A stretch of DNA of 64,000 nt from PALSA-505 sp963762615 (GCA_963762615.1 CAVXLG010000008.1:1-64000), one strand, 5' to 3'; counted from the first letter of the stretch, positions 47,204 through 56,945 are shown. Translations and numbers: made by a program. Notes: generated by a model from the sequence alone, not told the origin.

Positions 47204-48505
47204 ATGCCTGCCGCCACCGTCCGCTCCGGCCAGCACACGACTAGATCCGTGACTGTATCCCCGCCCCGCCGCACCCGGATGGCCAGGGTTCCGCTGCACC
47301 CGGTACGGCTGAGCCCGCCGCCGCTGCGCACTGCCGGCGGACACTACCGGGAGGAGCGGCGCGCCAGCTGGGTCGAGCTGTTCTTCGACCTGGCGTTCGC
47401 CGGGGCGGTCGGCCAGCTCGCCGGTGCGTTCCAGGAGCACCCGGGCCTGGGCAACCTGGCCCGCTTCGTCATCCTGTTCATCCCCATCTGGTGGCTGTGG
47501 GTGCAGCTGTCGTTCTACGCCGACCGGCACGAGTCCGAAGATGCGGTACACCGGATCTCCTTCCTGGCGGCGATCCTGTTGTGCGTCGGCCTTGCCGCCA
47601 GCGCCCCGCGGGCCCTGTCCGGCGATACAGCCGGCTTCGTCATCGCCTTTGCCTGCCTGCGCGGCCTGCAGCTGCTGCTGTACGCGCGGGCCCGCCACCA
47701 CCTGCCGGCCACCCGGCCGCTGTACACCTGCTACCTAATCTGCTTCGGGGCAGGCGGCGCGCTCTGGCTGTCCTCCCTGGCGGTGGCCAGCCCCGCCCGC
47801 TACGCGTTCTGGGCCGCGGCGCTGCTGGCCGACGCCATCGGAGCCATGGCGATGCTGGTGCCCCGGCGGCGGGTTCCGCTGAACCCCGCGCACCTGGCCG
47901 ACCGGTTCCAGATCTTCGTCCTGATCGTGCTCGGCGAATCGGTGGCGCGGCTCATCAACGCCGCGGCCATGCGGCCTTGGAGCCTGCCACTCGCGGTCGT
48001 GCTGGCGGCCGCGCTGATCACGCTGGCCGCCCTGTGGTGGGCCTGGCTCACCGCCGCCGACCGGCATGCGCTGGACAGCCACCCAGCGATCGCCGGCTTC
48101 ACCGCACTCAACCTGCCGGTGGTGGCGGGCATCGCCGCAGCGAGCGCCGGCCTGCACATCGCCATCCTCGCCGCAGACGGAGCGGGCACCATCACGGCCG
48201 GGCCCAGGACGGCGCTCTACGGCGGGGTCAGCATCTACCTGCTGGCCACCGCTCTCCTGCCATCCAGGAAGATGACCCGATCGGCCCGAGCCGCCCGGCT
48301 GGCAACCGCCCTCGCCGCGCTGGGACTGGTCTTCATGGGCGCGATCGTCGAGCCCGTCTACCTGGTCCCGGCCCTGACCGTCGTGCTCGCGGTCGGGCTG
48401 TGGGCTGAAAGCCAGACAGCCTCGCGGCCGAGGAGGCGAGCGCTGAAGTCCCTCAGGGCAGCGCCAGGCCGGCGGTGGCTGCTCGCCAGGGGTCGGCTGT
48501 CATGA
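47204..48505 (+). CDS. ltrA: Low temperature requirement A (LtrA) family membrane protein
   Basis: 433 residues, first about 40 probably leader or mis-called start. The LtrA signature ERRASWVELFFDLAFAGAVG (ELFFDL) is followed by some eleven membrane helices (FVILFIPIWWLWVQLSFYAD, YTCYLICFGAGGALWLSSLA, HLADRFQIFVLIVLGESVAR, LALIVLGES-type motif intact; LVFMGAIVEPVYLVPALTVV). Family named from a Listeria gene needed for cold growth; molecular function unknown, possibly a transporter. Intact. Confidence 0.92.
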   Translation: MPAATVRSGQHTTRSVTVSPPRRTRMARVPLHPVRLSPPPLRTAGGHYREERRASWVELFFDLAFAGAVGQLAGAFQEHPGLGNLARFVILFIPIWWLWVQLSFYADRHESEDAVHRISFLAAILLCVGLAASAPRALSGDTAGFVIAFACLRGLQLLLYARARHHLPATRPLYTCYLICFGAGGALWLSSLAVASPARYAFWAAALLADAIGAMAMLVPRRRVPLNPAHLADRFQIFVLIVLGESVARLINAAAMRPWSLPLAVVLAAALITLAALWWAWLTAADRHALDSHPAIAGFTALNLPVVAGIAAASAGLHIAILAADGAGTITAGPRTALYGGVSIYLLATALLPSRKMTRSARAARLATALAALGLVFMGAIVEPVYLVPALTVVLAVGLWAESQTASRPRRRALKSLRAAPGRRWLLARGRLS

Positions 48506-48603
48506 CGGTGAGCCGCGAGAAGACTGGTGACCGGCTTCGCCGCGGGCACCGCGAAAATCGCGATCGCATTGGCTGCGATCTTCCCGCCCCTAGCGTCAAC
48601 GAC

Positions 48604-50935
48604 ATGAAGGCAGCAAAACTACGCCGCCGCCTGACCGGCCCGCGCGGCATCGCGGAATCTGCCGGAACCCTGGATTCACCGGCCTCGCTCACCGGAGCAA
48701 CCATGCCCGCTGTCCTGGCACCCCCGGCCACCATCGTCACCCCCGACGACCCCAGCTGGCATGACGCCCGTCAGGAGCCGACGCTGGCGTCGGTATGGCA
48801 GGCGGTAGCGGGCACCACGATCGGCGACGAGCTGCTCGAATGGCCGCCCGACTTGTTCGCGCTGACCGAGGTGATCCTGCAGCGCTCGGAAGCGTACCGC
48901 TTCGCCCTTTCCCCGCCAGCCGGTTCGAACTGGCCACCGGCCGGCGTTCCGGACTGGCCCGATGCGGTCACCGAGGCCGCCCGGCGGTGGAGCGCCTGGG
49001 CCGAGGACAGGAACGGGGCGATCCCGCGCCTTTTGGCCCAGGAGTGGGGGATCCTCCGCGCGCGGGCTGAGATCCCGCTCAGCCAGCTTGCGGAGGCACG
49101 TGACTGGCGAGTTTGCGCGGCGCTGCTGACCCTGCACGCAATCGCGGATGAGGCCTGCGCCGGGCTGGGCGTCGCCCTCGATGCATCCGGTGCCGATGGT
49201 GTCGTGTATCGAGCCCGTGGCCGGGAGCTGCTGGCCAGGACGGGATCGTTGGCTCGCATCCCGGCCCACCTGATCAGGGTGCTGCCCAGGGTCCGTACGC
49301 CCCCGAACGGCAGTTCGGTACGCGCGCTATCCCGGTACGCCGCTGTGACCGTGCCCGATGTAGCGGCCCGGTGGCACAAGGCGCCGGCCCGAAGGCCGGG
49401 CATCAACCCTCACGACAAGGGGGTCAACTTCCTGCTGCTGCCCTGGCCGCTGCGAGTACGAGAGTCAGACTTCCACCCGGTGGCGGGGCCGCTGCACGAG
49501 CTGGCCGGGCGACCCCTTCGGCTTCTTCGAGTTCGCGCCGGCCGAACGGCTCGACCTGGACCTCGTGGACCGGATGCTCGTCGCCGTCGTGGACGAGGCC
49601 GAGACCGTCGATGTCGTCGTCCTGCCGGAAAGCGCGGTAGACCGCGACGAGATCGATGACCTGGAGGCAGTCCTGGGCCGGCACGGCGTGACCGGACTGA
49701 TCACCGGGGTCCGCGAGCCCCCGGAGCAGCCCGGGCAGTTCCCGCGCAACTGGGTGCATATCGGCGTGTCGGTCGGCGGGCAGTGGGTGCATATCAGCCA
49801 GGCCAAGCACCACCGCTGGTCGCTTGACGACGGACAGATCTGCCAGTACCACCTGAGCGGCGCGCTGCATCCGCACATCCGCTGGTGGGAGGCGGTGGAG
49901 GTTCCCCGCCGGTCGGTCCAGTTCGTCGAACTCGGCGACGGAGTCACGCTCGCCTCACTGGTGTGCGAGGACCTCGCCCAGACCGATGACGTAGCCGACG
50001 TCATCCGTTCCGTCGGCCCGATGATCGTGGTGACTCCCCTGCTTGACGGACCCCAGCTCGGCTCACGCTGGGCCGCGCGGTATGCCGGCGTCCTGGCCGG
50101 CGACCCCGGCTCGGCCGTCCTGACGCTGACGTCCTTCGGCATGGCGCAGCGCTCCCGGCCGTCCGGCTTCGGCCGTTCGCCCGTGGTCGCGCTGTGGAAG
50201 GGCCCCGGCCAGGAGACGCGCGAGATCCCGCTCGAGCGCGGCGCCCAGGGCATCCTGCTGTCGGCGAGCGCCGCCCGTGCCGCCAAGCGCAGCTTCGACG
50301 GCCGCCGGCCCCTCCAGAACGGCAGCGAATTCTCCAGCGTGAGCGTCCGCCAGGTCCGGGCCTCAAGAACCGGCTCGGGACCACCGGATGCACCGCCTGG
50401 CGCGCCCTCCCGGCCCGTGCTGGAAGCCGATGAACTCACGATCCTGACGTCCTGGGCGGAGGCAGTGGCTGATGCGCTGGTGTTCGCCCCCCAGCGCATT
50501 GAGGCGGTGCCAGCCGCCGCGCAAGCAGGCGCTCCCTGGCGAGCCGAGCTCCGGATCCCCGAACCATCCCCATCGCTGAACCGCGCCATCAGCGGCATAG
50601 TCCGGGCCGTCCGAAGGGCCGCCGCCACGGGCAGCGACCCGTCACTGGACGCACTCCTTCACGCCATAGGCAACAGTCAGCCATACGAGCCAACCCTCGA
50701 CAGACTGGTCCGCGCAGTGCTGCGATCAGCGCTCGAACAGAGCCAGGCCAGGCAAGCCGACGAAGGCGGCGCCCTCGCCCGGACTTCGCTCCTACCGCCC
50801 GGAAGCCCAGCCGAAGCACGACCACCGAGCAGTACTCATGGCCACCGAGTAACCCAGCATCGCCGCGAGCTGGAGTACGCCGATGCCGACACCGCCGGCT
50901 GGTCCGGTTCCCGGGTCGGGCCCGGGACCAAGTAG
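48604..50935 (+). pseudogene. Nitrilase-fold protein with a large unknown N-terminal domain, one frameshift
   Basis: Start near ATG 48604. N-terminal ~300 residues have no known domain: PSWHDARQEPTLASVWQAVA, IGDELLEWPPDLFALTEVIL, RLLAQEWGILRARAEIPLSQ, ADEACAGLGVALDASGADGV. Then GVNFLLLPWPLRVRESDFHP; one extra G near 49507 (GCCGGGCGAC) shifts the frame, after which DPFGFFEFAPAERLDLDLVD leads into a CN-hydrolase fold with the complete triad: Glu in VVVLPESAVD (49628), Lys in ISQAKHHRWSLD (~49805), Cys in ASLVCEDLAQTDD (49964). A helical C-terminus (TILTSWAEAVADALVFAPQR, SLNRAISGIVRAVRRAA) ends the protein. Substrate unknown; an amide or nitrile is implied by the fold. Confidence 0.8.
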
Positions 50936-51345
50936 CCCGGGCCTTCCAGAGCCTCCGGTGGCCGCCCTCGCAGCCTTCGTCCTCCTCGCCGACCGGGTCC
51001 AGCGTCATGCCTCCGCGGCCCGACCGCGGCCGGGGGTACTTGGCATAGACACAGCCAACGTCACGGCGCCTGGCGCGCCCAGATTGACGGTCCGAGGGTG
51101 CCTGCGGCCGTCCCCCAGCACACCGAATGTTCGTTCGGGTGCATCTTCGACGGCGAGCGAGCTAACAGTCACTGCCGCGCATATCGGCGGGTCGGCGCGC
51201 GGTTATGGACCGGGCTTCGCGTAGTTGGCCGCCCCGGTTACGGTCCAACGTGCGAGTAGCCGGCCCGTATGTTTATGCAAGTGGCGCCCTGGGGGTGAAC
51301 GTCCGCATCTGCCGCGGGTCGGGTCACGGATAGGTGGGCAGGGAG
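50936..51345. other. Intergenic region
   Basis: About 410 bases without a supported gene between the nitrilase-like gene and the convergent cupin gene. Confidence 0.4.
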
Positions 51346-51705
51346 TCAGGCGAGTTCCTCCACCTCGGCGGTCAGTTCCCCGCCAGCATCGCCAGTGTTG
51401 ACGACCGAACCAGGCTCGAGCAGGAGCACTGCGGTTTCGGTATCGGCGCGCGGGCAGTGCTCGACGCCACGGGGCACGACGAAAAGCTCGCGCGGCCCCA
51501 GCACGACATTGCGATCTCGCATCTGGACGGTGAGCTGTCCGCCGAGGACCAGGAAGAGCTCGTCGGTGTCGGTATGCTTATGCCAAGTGAACTCGCCCTG
51601 GACCTTCACGATTCTGACGTCATAGTCGTTGACCTGGGCGATCTTCTTAGGCGACCAGTGATCCGCAAAGCGTGCCAGCATCTCGTCCACGTTCACCGCT
51701 TCCAT
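51346..51705 (-). CDS. Cupin-domain protein
   Basis: About 119 residues from ATG 51705 (MEAVNVDEMLARFADHWSPK); an upstream frame to 51768 seems an extension. Cupin motif 1 FTWHKHTDTDELFLVLGG gives two His, Asp/Glu and motif 2 LFVVPRGVEHCPRADTET the third His, the usual metal-binding set. Single-domain cupins of this size act as small dioxygenases, isomerases or sugar-binding proteins. Intact. Confidence 0.88.
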   Translation of the reverse strand: MEAVNVDEMLARFADHWSPKKIAQVNDYDVRIVKVQGEFTWHKHTDTDELFLVLGGQLTVQMRDRNVVLGPRELFVVPRGVEHCPRADTETAVLLLEPGSVVNTGDAGGELTAEVEELA

Positions 51706-51789
51706 GTTCCCATCGTGACACGCAACAGCAGTTCCTGGACTTCTCCCCCGCATCGGACGCACTGTCATAGCTCCCTTCTATGACGCTGG

Positions 51790-52250
51790 TTGTCAAGAGG
51801 GCGGCCCGGCGCTGTCGAGTGAACGCCGGCGCCGCAGGCAGCGCATCGCTTCCATCGATGTTTCCCGGCGGCCAGCTTGCGCCGGTAGTAGGCGCGGCCG
51901 GGAGTGTCGTTGCGGAGCTGGACGATCCCGGCCATGTACAGGACATGGTTTAGGCGCCGGTTGCCAGCGCGCGACAGCCGGTGGCGGACGTGCTCGCCGC
52001 TGGAGGCCTCAACCGGGGCGGTGCCGGTCCAGGAAGCGAAGTGGTTCCGGTTCGGGAAGCGGGTCACGTCCCCGACGTCGGCCAGGATGCGCGCGGCGCC
52101 GGCGGGCCCGATCCCGTGCAGGTCCATCAGGTGCGAGCCGGTGGCCGCGACCGCGGTCTTGAGCTCGGCTTTCATCGCCTTCAGCTTGACGTCCAGGCGC
52201 TCGAGGCCGGCGAGCTCCTCCGCAGCCTGTGGGGTTCCAAAACGAGGCCT
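51790..52250 (-). mobile_element. IS110/IS116-type transposase, C-terminal domain only
   Basis: AEELAGLERLDVKLKAMKAE, LMDLHGIGPAGAARILADVG, RFPNRNHFASWTGTAPVEAS, RHRLSRAGNRRLNHVLYMAG and DTPGRAYYRRKLAAGK form the transposase_20 domain. One base is missing near 51860; the other frame then gives TSMEAMRCLRRR, the normal end. The DEDD domain is gone; the sequence switches to an rve-type fragment near 52250. Confidence 0.85.
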
Positions 52251-52324
52251 AGGTGGCTGGCCTGCTGGTTTGCCTGCGGCAGTGGTCGTGTGGCTGGCAG
52301 CATCGCGGGCTTGTGACCGTACGG

Positions 52325-52572
52325 ATGCTCTACCTGATATTCGTCCGCCTGGCCGGCTGGATGGTGCTGCTGGCGCGCTCGGCGGCGTCGAAGGACGCCG
52401 AGCTGTTGGTGCTCCGCCCGCGCCGCAGCGGAGCAGGCCGGCTTGGCGGCAGTTCCTCCGCACCCAAGCCTCGGCCCTGCTTGGATGCGACTTCTTCCCT
52501 GTGGATTGCGCTGTCACCTTGCGCCGCCTGTACGTGTTCTTCGTTATCGAGACCGGCACCCTGTGCGGTGCC
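52325..52572 (+). mobile_element. IS3/IS481-type transposase, internally deleted fragment
   Basis: MLYLIFVRLAGWMVLLARSA and SKDAELLVLR (N-terminus) are joined directly to WRQFLRTQASALLGCDFFPV and TLRRLYVFFVIETGTLCG (start of the rve core). About 130 residues between them are deleted, and the end is missing. Confidence 0.75.
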
Positions 52573-52815
52573 AGAACTCGTGCAGAGCACATGACCTGGG
52601 CTTCTAGTCTCGGCACTCGTGCTGTCTCGCCTCGTGTATCTGCTCATGGTCCGGTTGTCCGGCTGGCTGGCGCTCCTCGCCCGGAGCGACACCTGGAAAG
52701 ACGTAGAGATCTTGGTGTTGCGGCACGAGGTCACGATGCTGCGCCGTCAGGTCGCCCGCCCGAAGCCGGACTGGGCCGACCGTGCCGTGATCGCCGCCCT
52801 CACACGGCTACAGCA
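52573..52815 (+). mobile_element. IS3/IS481-type transposase, N-terminal fragment with IS end
   Basis: MLSRLVYLLMVRLSGWLALL, ARSDTWKDVEILVLRHEVTM, LRRQVARPKPDWADRAVIAA nearly repeats the fragment at 18370-18655, and TGACCTGGGCTTCTA (52587-52601) repeats its upstream end. Two copies of the same element, cut at nearly the same codon. Confidence 0.8.
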
Positions 52816-52861
52816 CCATGCTGGAGACGATGGACAGCGAACCCGGGTCGCCCGGCCCGAG

Positions 52862-53095
52862 CTAGCGGCGGGGCGCGGGCGGCACCACCTTGCCGGCCAG
52901 TGCCCGCTCAATGGGGATGACCACGAGCTCGCCGGACGCCTTGCGGACGGTGAAAGAAGCACCGTCGGCTGCCTCCAGCATCCCCAGCACATCGGCCACC
53001 TCGTCGCGGCCGCCTGACCCGGGACGACGCCAGCGAAGCACGATCCGCTTGCCCACGTCGGCCGCAGTCAGCCGCACTTCAGCGCGGTAGTACAT
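52862..53095 (-). CDS. SH3-like N-terminal domain of the Rv0428c-type acetyltransferase family, stand-alone
   Basis: About 77 residues from ATG 53095: MYYRAEVRLTAADVGKRIVL, DEVADVLGMLEAADGASFTV, GELVVIPIERALAGKVVPPA. This is the small beta domain that in mycobacterial Rv0428c-like proteins precedes a GNAT domain; here it ends at PPAPRR with a stop and no acetyltransferase follows. It may be a natural short form or a truncation next to IS debris. Confidence 0.6.
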   Translation of the reverse strand: MYYRAEVRLTAADVGKRIVLRWRRPGSGGRDEVADVLGMLEAADGASFTVRKASGELVVIPIERALAGKVVPPAPRR

Positions 53096-53197
53096 CGCCA
53101 CCACCAGCCTGCGAGTGCAGTCATTCCGCCCGAGACCCGGCGCCCCGAGGCGCCGGCCCGGGGCGAGGGCTCCATGCAGCACGATAGCGCCGCGCGG

Positions 53198-53530
53198 TCA
53201 CCGGTGACGCGGCGTCCGGGGTGGCGGGGGCGGGATGCTGGCGAGGCCGGGACCGGGTTGCGGCCAGACAAGCAGAACGGGGCAGGGGGCGTGATCGACG
53301 ACGAACCGGCTGGCCGGGCCGAGGCTCTTGGGTCCCAGGCGGGTGCGGTCACCGTCGCGGGCGAGGATGAGCAGGTCCGCGCCGTCGGCGACCTCCCGTT
53401 CGAGCCGCCCGCGCCGCTCCGCCGTCCGTCTCGTATAACCGGCCGGATACGGGTGTCTGCCCGGACCCGAAGCGGCAGTCTGGCAAGGGGATCGACCGCC
53501 GGCACAAGCACAAGCGATGTGGCGGGAAGC
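53198..53530 (-). pseudogene. Universal stress protein, C-terminal remnant
   Basis: RLEREVADGADLLILARDGD, RTRLGPKSLGPASRFVVDHA, PCPVLLVWPQPGPG, with stop at 53198. The G-P-x-S-L-G-x-x-S-R-F-V-V-D-H-A-P-C-P-V motif is the USP nucleotide-binding end. Upstream (VRADTRIRPVI) is in other frames and the N-terminus is not recognisable. Confidence 0.65.
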
Positions 53531-53602
53531 CAGACGGCAGAGAGAGGTTGGCTGGTCTCCTTGGTTGAGGTGGGGCGTGGGGGCAGTCGGTACCCCTGAC
53601 CG

Positions 53603-54271
53603 TCAACATGTGAGATCCATAGCGACTGCGCGAGTGGGTGCTCCATCGGCTCCGGTCAGCCGCAGAGGGAACACGGTGATGAGCGGCTCGGTGAAGTCGA
53701 CTTGTTCGAGCGCTGTCAGGTTCTCGACCACGACGCCTCCGACTTGCGCGATGAAACGGTGGACCGGTAAGCCGACGCCGGGATGCTCGTTGTCGGGTGT
53801 CTCGTCGATGTTGAGGGTGTCGAGGCAGAACGTCTTGACGCCGCGCTCGAGCAACGCACGACAGGCATCGACACCAACGAAGGGGTGGTCGAAGTACTCC
53901 GTCGTGCCGTAGTACGCGGGCCAGCCAGTGTGAAATACAACGATCGTGCCGGGCCCGACCTCGTCGAGGTAGGGCTGAACGTCCGCAGCTTGGATCGAGG
54001 TGCGGGGTAGCTTCCCGCGGACGTCGATTATTACGCCACGCCCTGCGAAGAGGCTCAGATCAAGCTCGTCGATCCTGGCGCCGCTGTCTAGGAAGTGGTA
54101 CGGCGCGTCACAATTGGTGCCGCTCTGTGAACCCATCTCCACGCTGAGCAAGTTGAAGCCATCTTTGTCGATGGTCGCGGTAGGGGCGAAGCGAACATGC
54201 GGATCTCCCGGGTACACCTGCGTGTCCGCGTCGATGGCCAGCGACAGATCAACAACTCGGCGAATATGCAT
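53603..54271 (-). CDS. Cyclase-family (kynurenine-formamidase-like) metal hydrolase
   Basis: 223 residues from ATG 54271 (MHIRRVVDLSLAIDADTQVY), with GGGAG upstream; a longer frame to 54427 overlaps the neighbouring gene and is unlikely. The family motif HxGTHxDxPxH is present only in part: residues 49-59 read QSGTNCDAPYH, so two metal-binding His are Gln49 and Asn53 while Asp55 and His59 remain. Other family elements: IDELDLSLFAGRGVIIDVRG, GTIVVFHTGWPAYYGTTEYF, FCLDTLNIDETPDNEHPGVG, LPVHRFIAQVGGVVVENLTA. Probably an amide or lactone hydrolase or a dehydratase-type relative with altered metal site. Confidence 0.88.
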   Translation of the reverse strand: MHIRRVVDLSLAIDADTQVYPGDPHVRFAPTATIDKDGFNLLSVEMGSQSGTNCDAPYHFLDSGARIDELDLSLFAGRGVIIDVRGKLPRTSIQAADVQPYLDEVGPGTIVVFHTGWPAYYGTTEYFDHPFVGVDACRALLERGVKTFCLDTLNIDETPDNEHPGVGLPVHRFIAQVGGVVVENLTALEQVDFTEPLITVFPLRLTGADGAPTRAVAMDLTC

Positions 54272-54305
54272 CGCGTCTCCCGGTTCGAAATAAGGCTCTC
54301 CGACG

Positions 54306-54869
54306 CTACGGCTTCGGCGTACCCGTTGGCGAGCATCTTGTTGCCTTCTGCCACGCTGGCGACATGACCTTGGCAGCGGCTCCCGGAGCGCCCGCGCGGT
54401 CATTGCCCGTCCACGCTTGGTACACAATGTCGGCGGCGGCGGGCCCGCCGTCGGCGCGAAGGTATGCCGACATCAGAGTGTTCCACGTGTACGGGCCGGC
54501 GATCCCGTCCACGGCGAGCCCGGTGTCTTCCTGGAAGAAGCGCACGGCGCTTTCGGTTTCCGGGCCGACGATCCCGTCGACCGACAGCCAGCCGCTGCGA
54601 GAGTGGATTCGACTTTGCACGGCCCTGACGGCATCTCCGGTGCTTGCTGCCGACACCTCGATAATTAACACCGGCCATGTCTGGTTACCGACGATGCCGT
54701 CCACGGCGAGGCCATGCTCGGCCTGGAAGGCGCGGACCGCGGCGCTGGTCTTCGGGCCGAAGTCGCCGTCAACGGCGAGGCCGGACCCGTGAGCACGAAG
54801 CAGGTACTGCATGCTGCGGACGTTTTCGCCCGTTGAGCCTTCCTGTTCAGTGGGCCAGATCAAAGCCAT
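54306..54869 (-). CDS. Peptidoglycan-binding protein with two PG_binding_1 domains
   Basis: 187 residues. Domain 1: STGENVRSMQYLLRAHGSGL, AVDGDFGPKTSAAVRAFQAE. Domain 2: GDAVRAVQSRIHSRSGWLSV, DGIVGPETESAVRFFQEDTG, LAVDGIAGPYTWNTLMSAYL. Each has the D-G-x-x-G-P-x-T-x-x-A-V-x-x-F-Q signature of wall-binding modules. There is no signal peptide and no catalytic domain. The last ~25 residues may be out of frame (the other frame gives ASVAEGNKMLANGYAEAVAS). Possibly a wall-associated or endolysin-derived binding protein. Confidence 0.88.
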   Translation of the reverse strand: MALIWPTEQEGSTGENVRSMQYLLRAHGSGLAVDGDFGPKTSAAVRAFQAEHGLAVDGIVGNQTWPVLIIEVSAASTGDAVRAVQSRIHSRSGWLSVDGIVGPETESAVRFFQEDTGLAVDGIAGPYTWNTLMSAYLRADGGPAAADIVYQAWTGNDRAGAPGAAAKVMSPAWQKATRCSPTGTPKP

Positions 54870-55089
54870 AGCTCCGCCTCTCCGGGCCAGATGGTTATCC
54901 GAATCAAGAATGAAATCATTGCACTGCCTGCAGTATGTGCTCCGCAGCGCCGCAGTCAGGGCATGCGGACTCCCGGAGGCATGATCCGGGCTCCAGCGCC
55001 TATACGGTTGACGCTGTGGAATGGATGCCCGGGATCGGGAACTACGCGCCCAGTGCCGCCGGCGCTGGCGGGAGAACCTCGCCGCGGAT
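54870..55089. other. Intergenic region
   Basis: Short region between the peptidoglycan-binding gene and the terminator of the beta-propeller gene; no gene seen. Confidence 0.4.
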
Positions 55090-55124
55090 GACCGGAGCCG
55101 GGGCGTGATGCCCCGGCTCCGGTC
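55090..55124 (-). terminator. Perfect 15-bp hairpin downstream of the beta-propeller lactonase gene
   Basis: GACCGGAGCCGGGGC, loop GTGAT, GCCCCGGCTCCGGTC. It begins 18 bases past the stop at 55142. No U-run, but stem length and position make it a clear intrinsic terminator for this GC range. Confidence 0.85.
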
Positions 55125-55141
55125 GTGCGCTGGTGAACGGG

Positions 55142-56305
55142 CTAGGTGACGACGATGCCGGCCGGGGTGGCGCCGGCGGGCAGCGAGGTGGGGGAGCTGG
55201 TCAGCTCGGTCAGGGTCCCGCCGTGGACGGCGAACGCGGCCACGGCGCCGGCCGCGCTCTGGTCGAGGAACAGGGTGCGGCCGCCGGGGCTGAGCCGGGC
55301 GTCGACCGCGCCGGCGCCGGTGCCGCGGATTGGCGTGCTGCCGAGCAGTCTCAGCGTGCCGCGGGGGGTGATCGAGTAGCGGGAGATGGTGCCGGATCCG
55401 GTGTTGACGGTGAACAGGAACCGGCCGTCATGGCTGATTTCCACCCAGCACGGGGCGGTCTGCAGGTCGGCGAACGGGGAGGATCCGATCGGCGACAGCC
55501 TCCCGTTGGCGGAGTCGCGGAATGCCGAGATGGTGCCGGTGTCGGCGTTGTGGGCGTTGGACACGAATAGCTGGTTCGGATTGGTGGGCCGGAACTCGCT
55601 GCCGAACGGGCCCAGGCCCTGCGCGGAGAAGGGGGAGCCGGGGGCGGCGGTCAGGCGGCCGCCGCGGCCGACGGTGAAGCTGTCGATCTGGGAGGTGCCG
55701 ACCCGGGTGCCGGCCAGCTTGGTGCCGGTGCCGTTGAACAGTACGTCGCCGGGCTGGGAGCCGTCGGGCAGCGCGACGGCCGAGCCGGCGATCGGATGCA
55801 GGTGGCCGTAGCGGCCGAGCCGGAAGCCGGTGTAGTTGCTGCCGCCGGTTCCTGCGTTGGCCACGTAGACCAGGTCCTGGTGGATCGCGATGCTGACCGG
55901 CAGGACGCCGTCGGAGGAGACGACGCCGCCGGGCACGAGCCTGACCGAGCCGTTCCCCCTGATCTGCAGCACCGAGATCTGGTTGCTGCCGGCGTCGGCG
56001 GCGATCAGGAACCGGCCGCCGGGTGAGATCTGCAGCGCGCCCTGGGAGGCCAGCCCCGCCCCGGTGCCGGCGCCGCCGGCCGCGAACGGGGACCCCGGTT
56101 CTGGGGTCAGCGTCCCGTCCGCGTGCCGGTCAAACGCCCCGATCGTGTTGGTTCCGGCGGTGTTGTCGTTGACGTAGACGTGCCCGACCACCGGCGATGC
56201 CTGGGTCGAAGCAGAGGCGGACGCGGGCACGGCCACCGCCGCGACCGTGGCCGCCGCCGCGAGGCTGAGCAGTAACGGGCCGGACCTGGATGTCAGATAA
56301 CGCAT
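55142..56305 (-). CDS. Secreted beta-propeller (lactonase/YVTN-type) protein
   Basis: 387 residues. Signal peptide (GPLLLSLAAAATVAAVAVPA); then about seven blades: VVGHVYVNDNTAGTNTIGAF, GALQISPGGRFLIAADAGSN, VSIAIHQDLVYVANAGTGGS, DSFTVGRGGRLTAAPGSPFS, NQLFVSNAHNADTGTISAFR, CWVEISHDGRFLFTVNTGSG, GAVDARLSPGGRTLFLDQSA. The pattern is the 6-phosphogluconolactonase-like/YVTN family, here exported. A real lactonase activity is not certain. GAGGAG before the ATG and a strong terminator after the stop define a single-gene unit. Confidence 0.9.
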   Translation of the reverse strand: MRYLTSRSGPLLLSLAAAATVAAVAVPASASASTQASPVVGHVYVNDNTAGTNTIGAFDRHADGTLTPEPGSPFAAGGAGTGAGLASQGALQISPGGRFLIAADAGSNQISVLQIRGNGSVRLVPGGVVSSDGVLPVSIAIHQDLVYVANAGTGGSNYTGFRLGRYGHLHPIAGSAVALPDGSQPGDVLFNGTGTKLAGTRVGTSQIDSFTVGRGGRLTAAPGSPFSAQGLGPFGSEFRPTNPNQLFVSNAHNADTGTISAFRDSANGRLSPIGSSPFADLQTAPCWVEISHDGRFLFTVNTGSGTISRYSITPRGTLRLLGSTPIRGTGAGAVDARLSPGGRTLFLDQSAAGAVAAFAVHGGTLTELTSSPTSLPAGATPAGIVVT

Positions 56306-56499
56306 GTCGTCTCCTCGTGCCTTTCGGGGTTGGCAAGAATGCTGTCACCAGCCGCGAACCGGCTGGCCGGCCTGCCAATCGTCGGTCCTGCCTTTCTGCT
56401 GCGGTCCTGCAAGGCAGCCTCGGTCGGTGAACATGCCGGTGGCCGAGGACATCCCGTCAGGCCGGAACGGGGCCGGCGTCCCCGGCGCGCCGAGTCAGT

Positions 56500-56945
56500 G
56501 CATGGGATCAGGACCTTGCTGACGATGGAGACGGTCGCGTTGGCGGTCTGGATGTTGCCGCAGATCACGTCAGAGGTGTTCACCTCGCAGACGGCGCCCA
56601 TCTTCGATGGCATCAGCGAGCTGCCCTCCAGCGTCTTCCGCTGGCCAGCCCGGCGGCGATGCGGCCATGAACGACGTGGTACTTCAGGATCTTGGCCAGC
56701 CCGGTCCTGCTGTGCATCATGGTCATCGCCGGGGCGGGCAGCTTTGCTGAACGCGGTGCCGGCCGGCGCGAAGACCGTGCGGGCATGCGCCGAGTCGAGC
56801 CCGGCGCGCAGGCCGGCCTCCTTAACGGCCTAGGACAGGTCCGACAGCAGCGGGGTCGCGGGCGGCGCCGGCGACCGGGTCCATGCTCATGCCGGGCAAG
56901 CTGCCCATGCCTGGCCCGCCGCCGGCCCGGGTGGGTACTCACGTC
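56500..56945 (-). pseudogene. Fasciclin-domain protein, decayed
   Basis: LAKILKYHVVHGRIAAGLAS and, in another frame, SSLMPSKMGAVCEVNTSDVI, CGNIQTANATVSIVSKVLIP are the conserved H1-to-H2 part of a fasciclin domain (YHVV...ANATV.IVDKVLIP). The upstream start is in several frames. Fasciclin proteins are extracellular adhesion molecules; this copy is broken. Confidence 0.65.

Noticed and set aside
49465..50628. 387-codon minus-strand frame opposite the nitrilase-like gene
   Set aside because: The plus strand carries the catalytic triad and family motifs; the minus frame has none.
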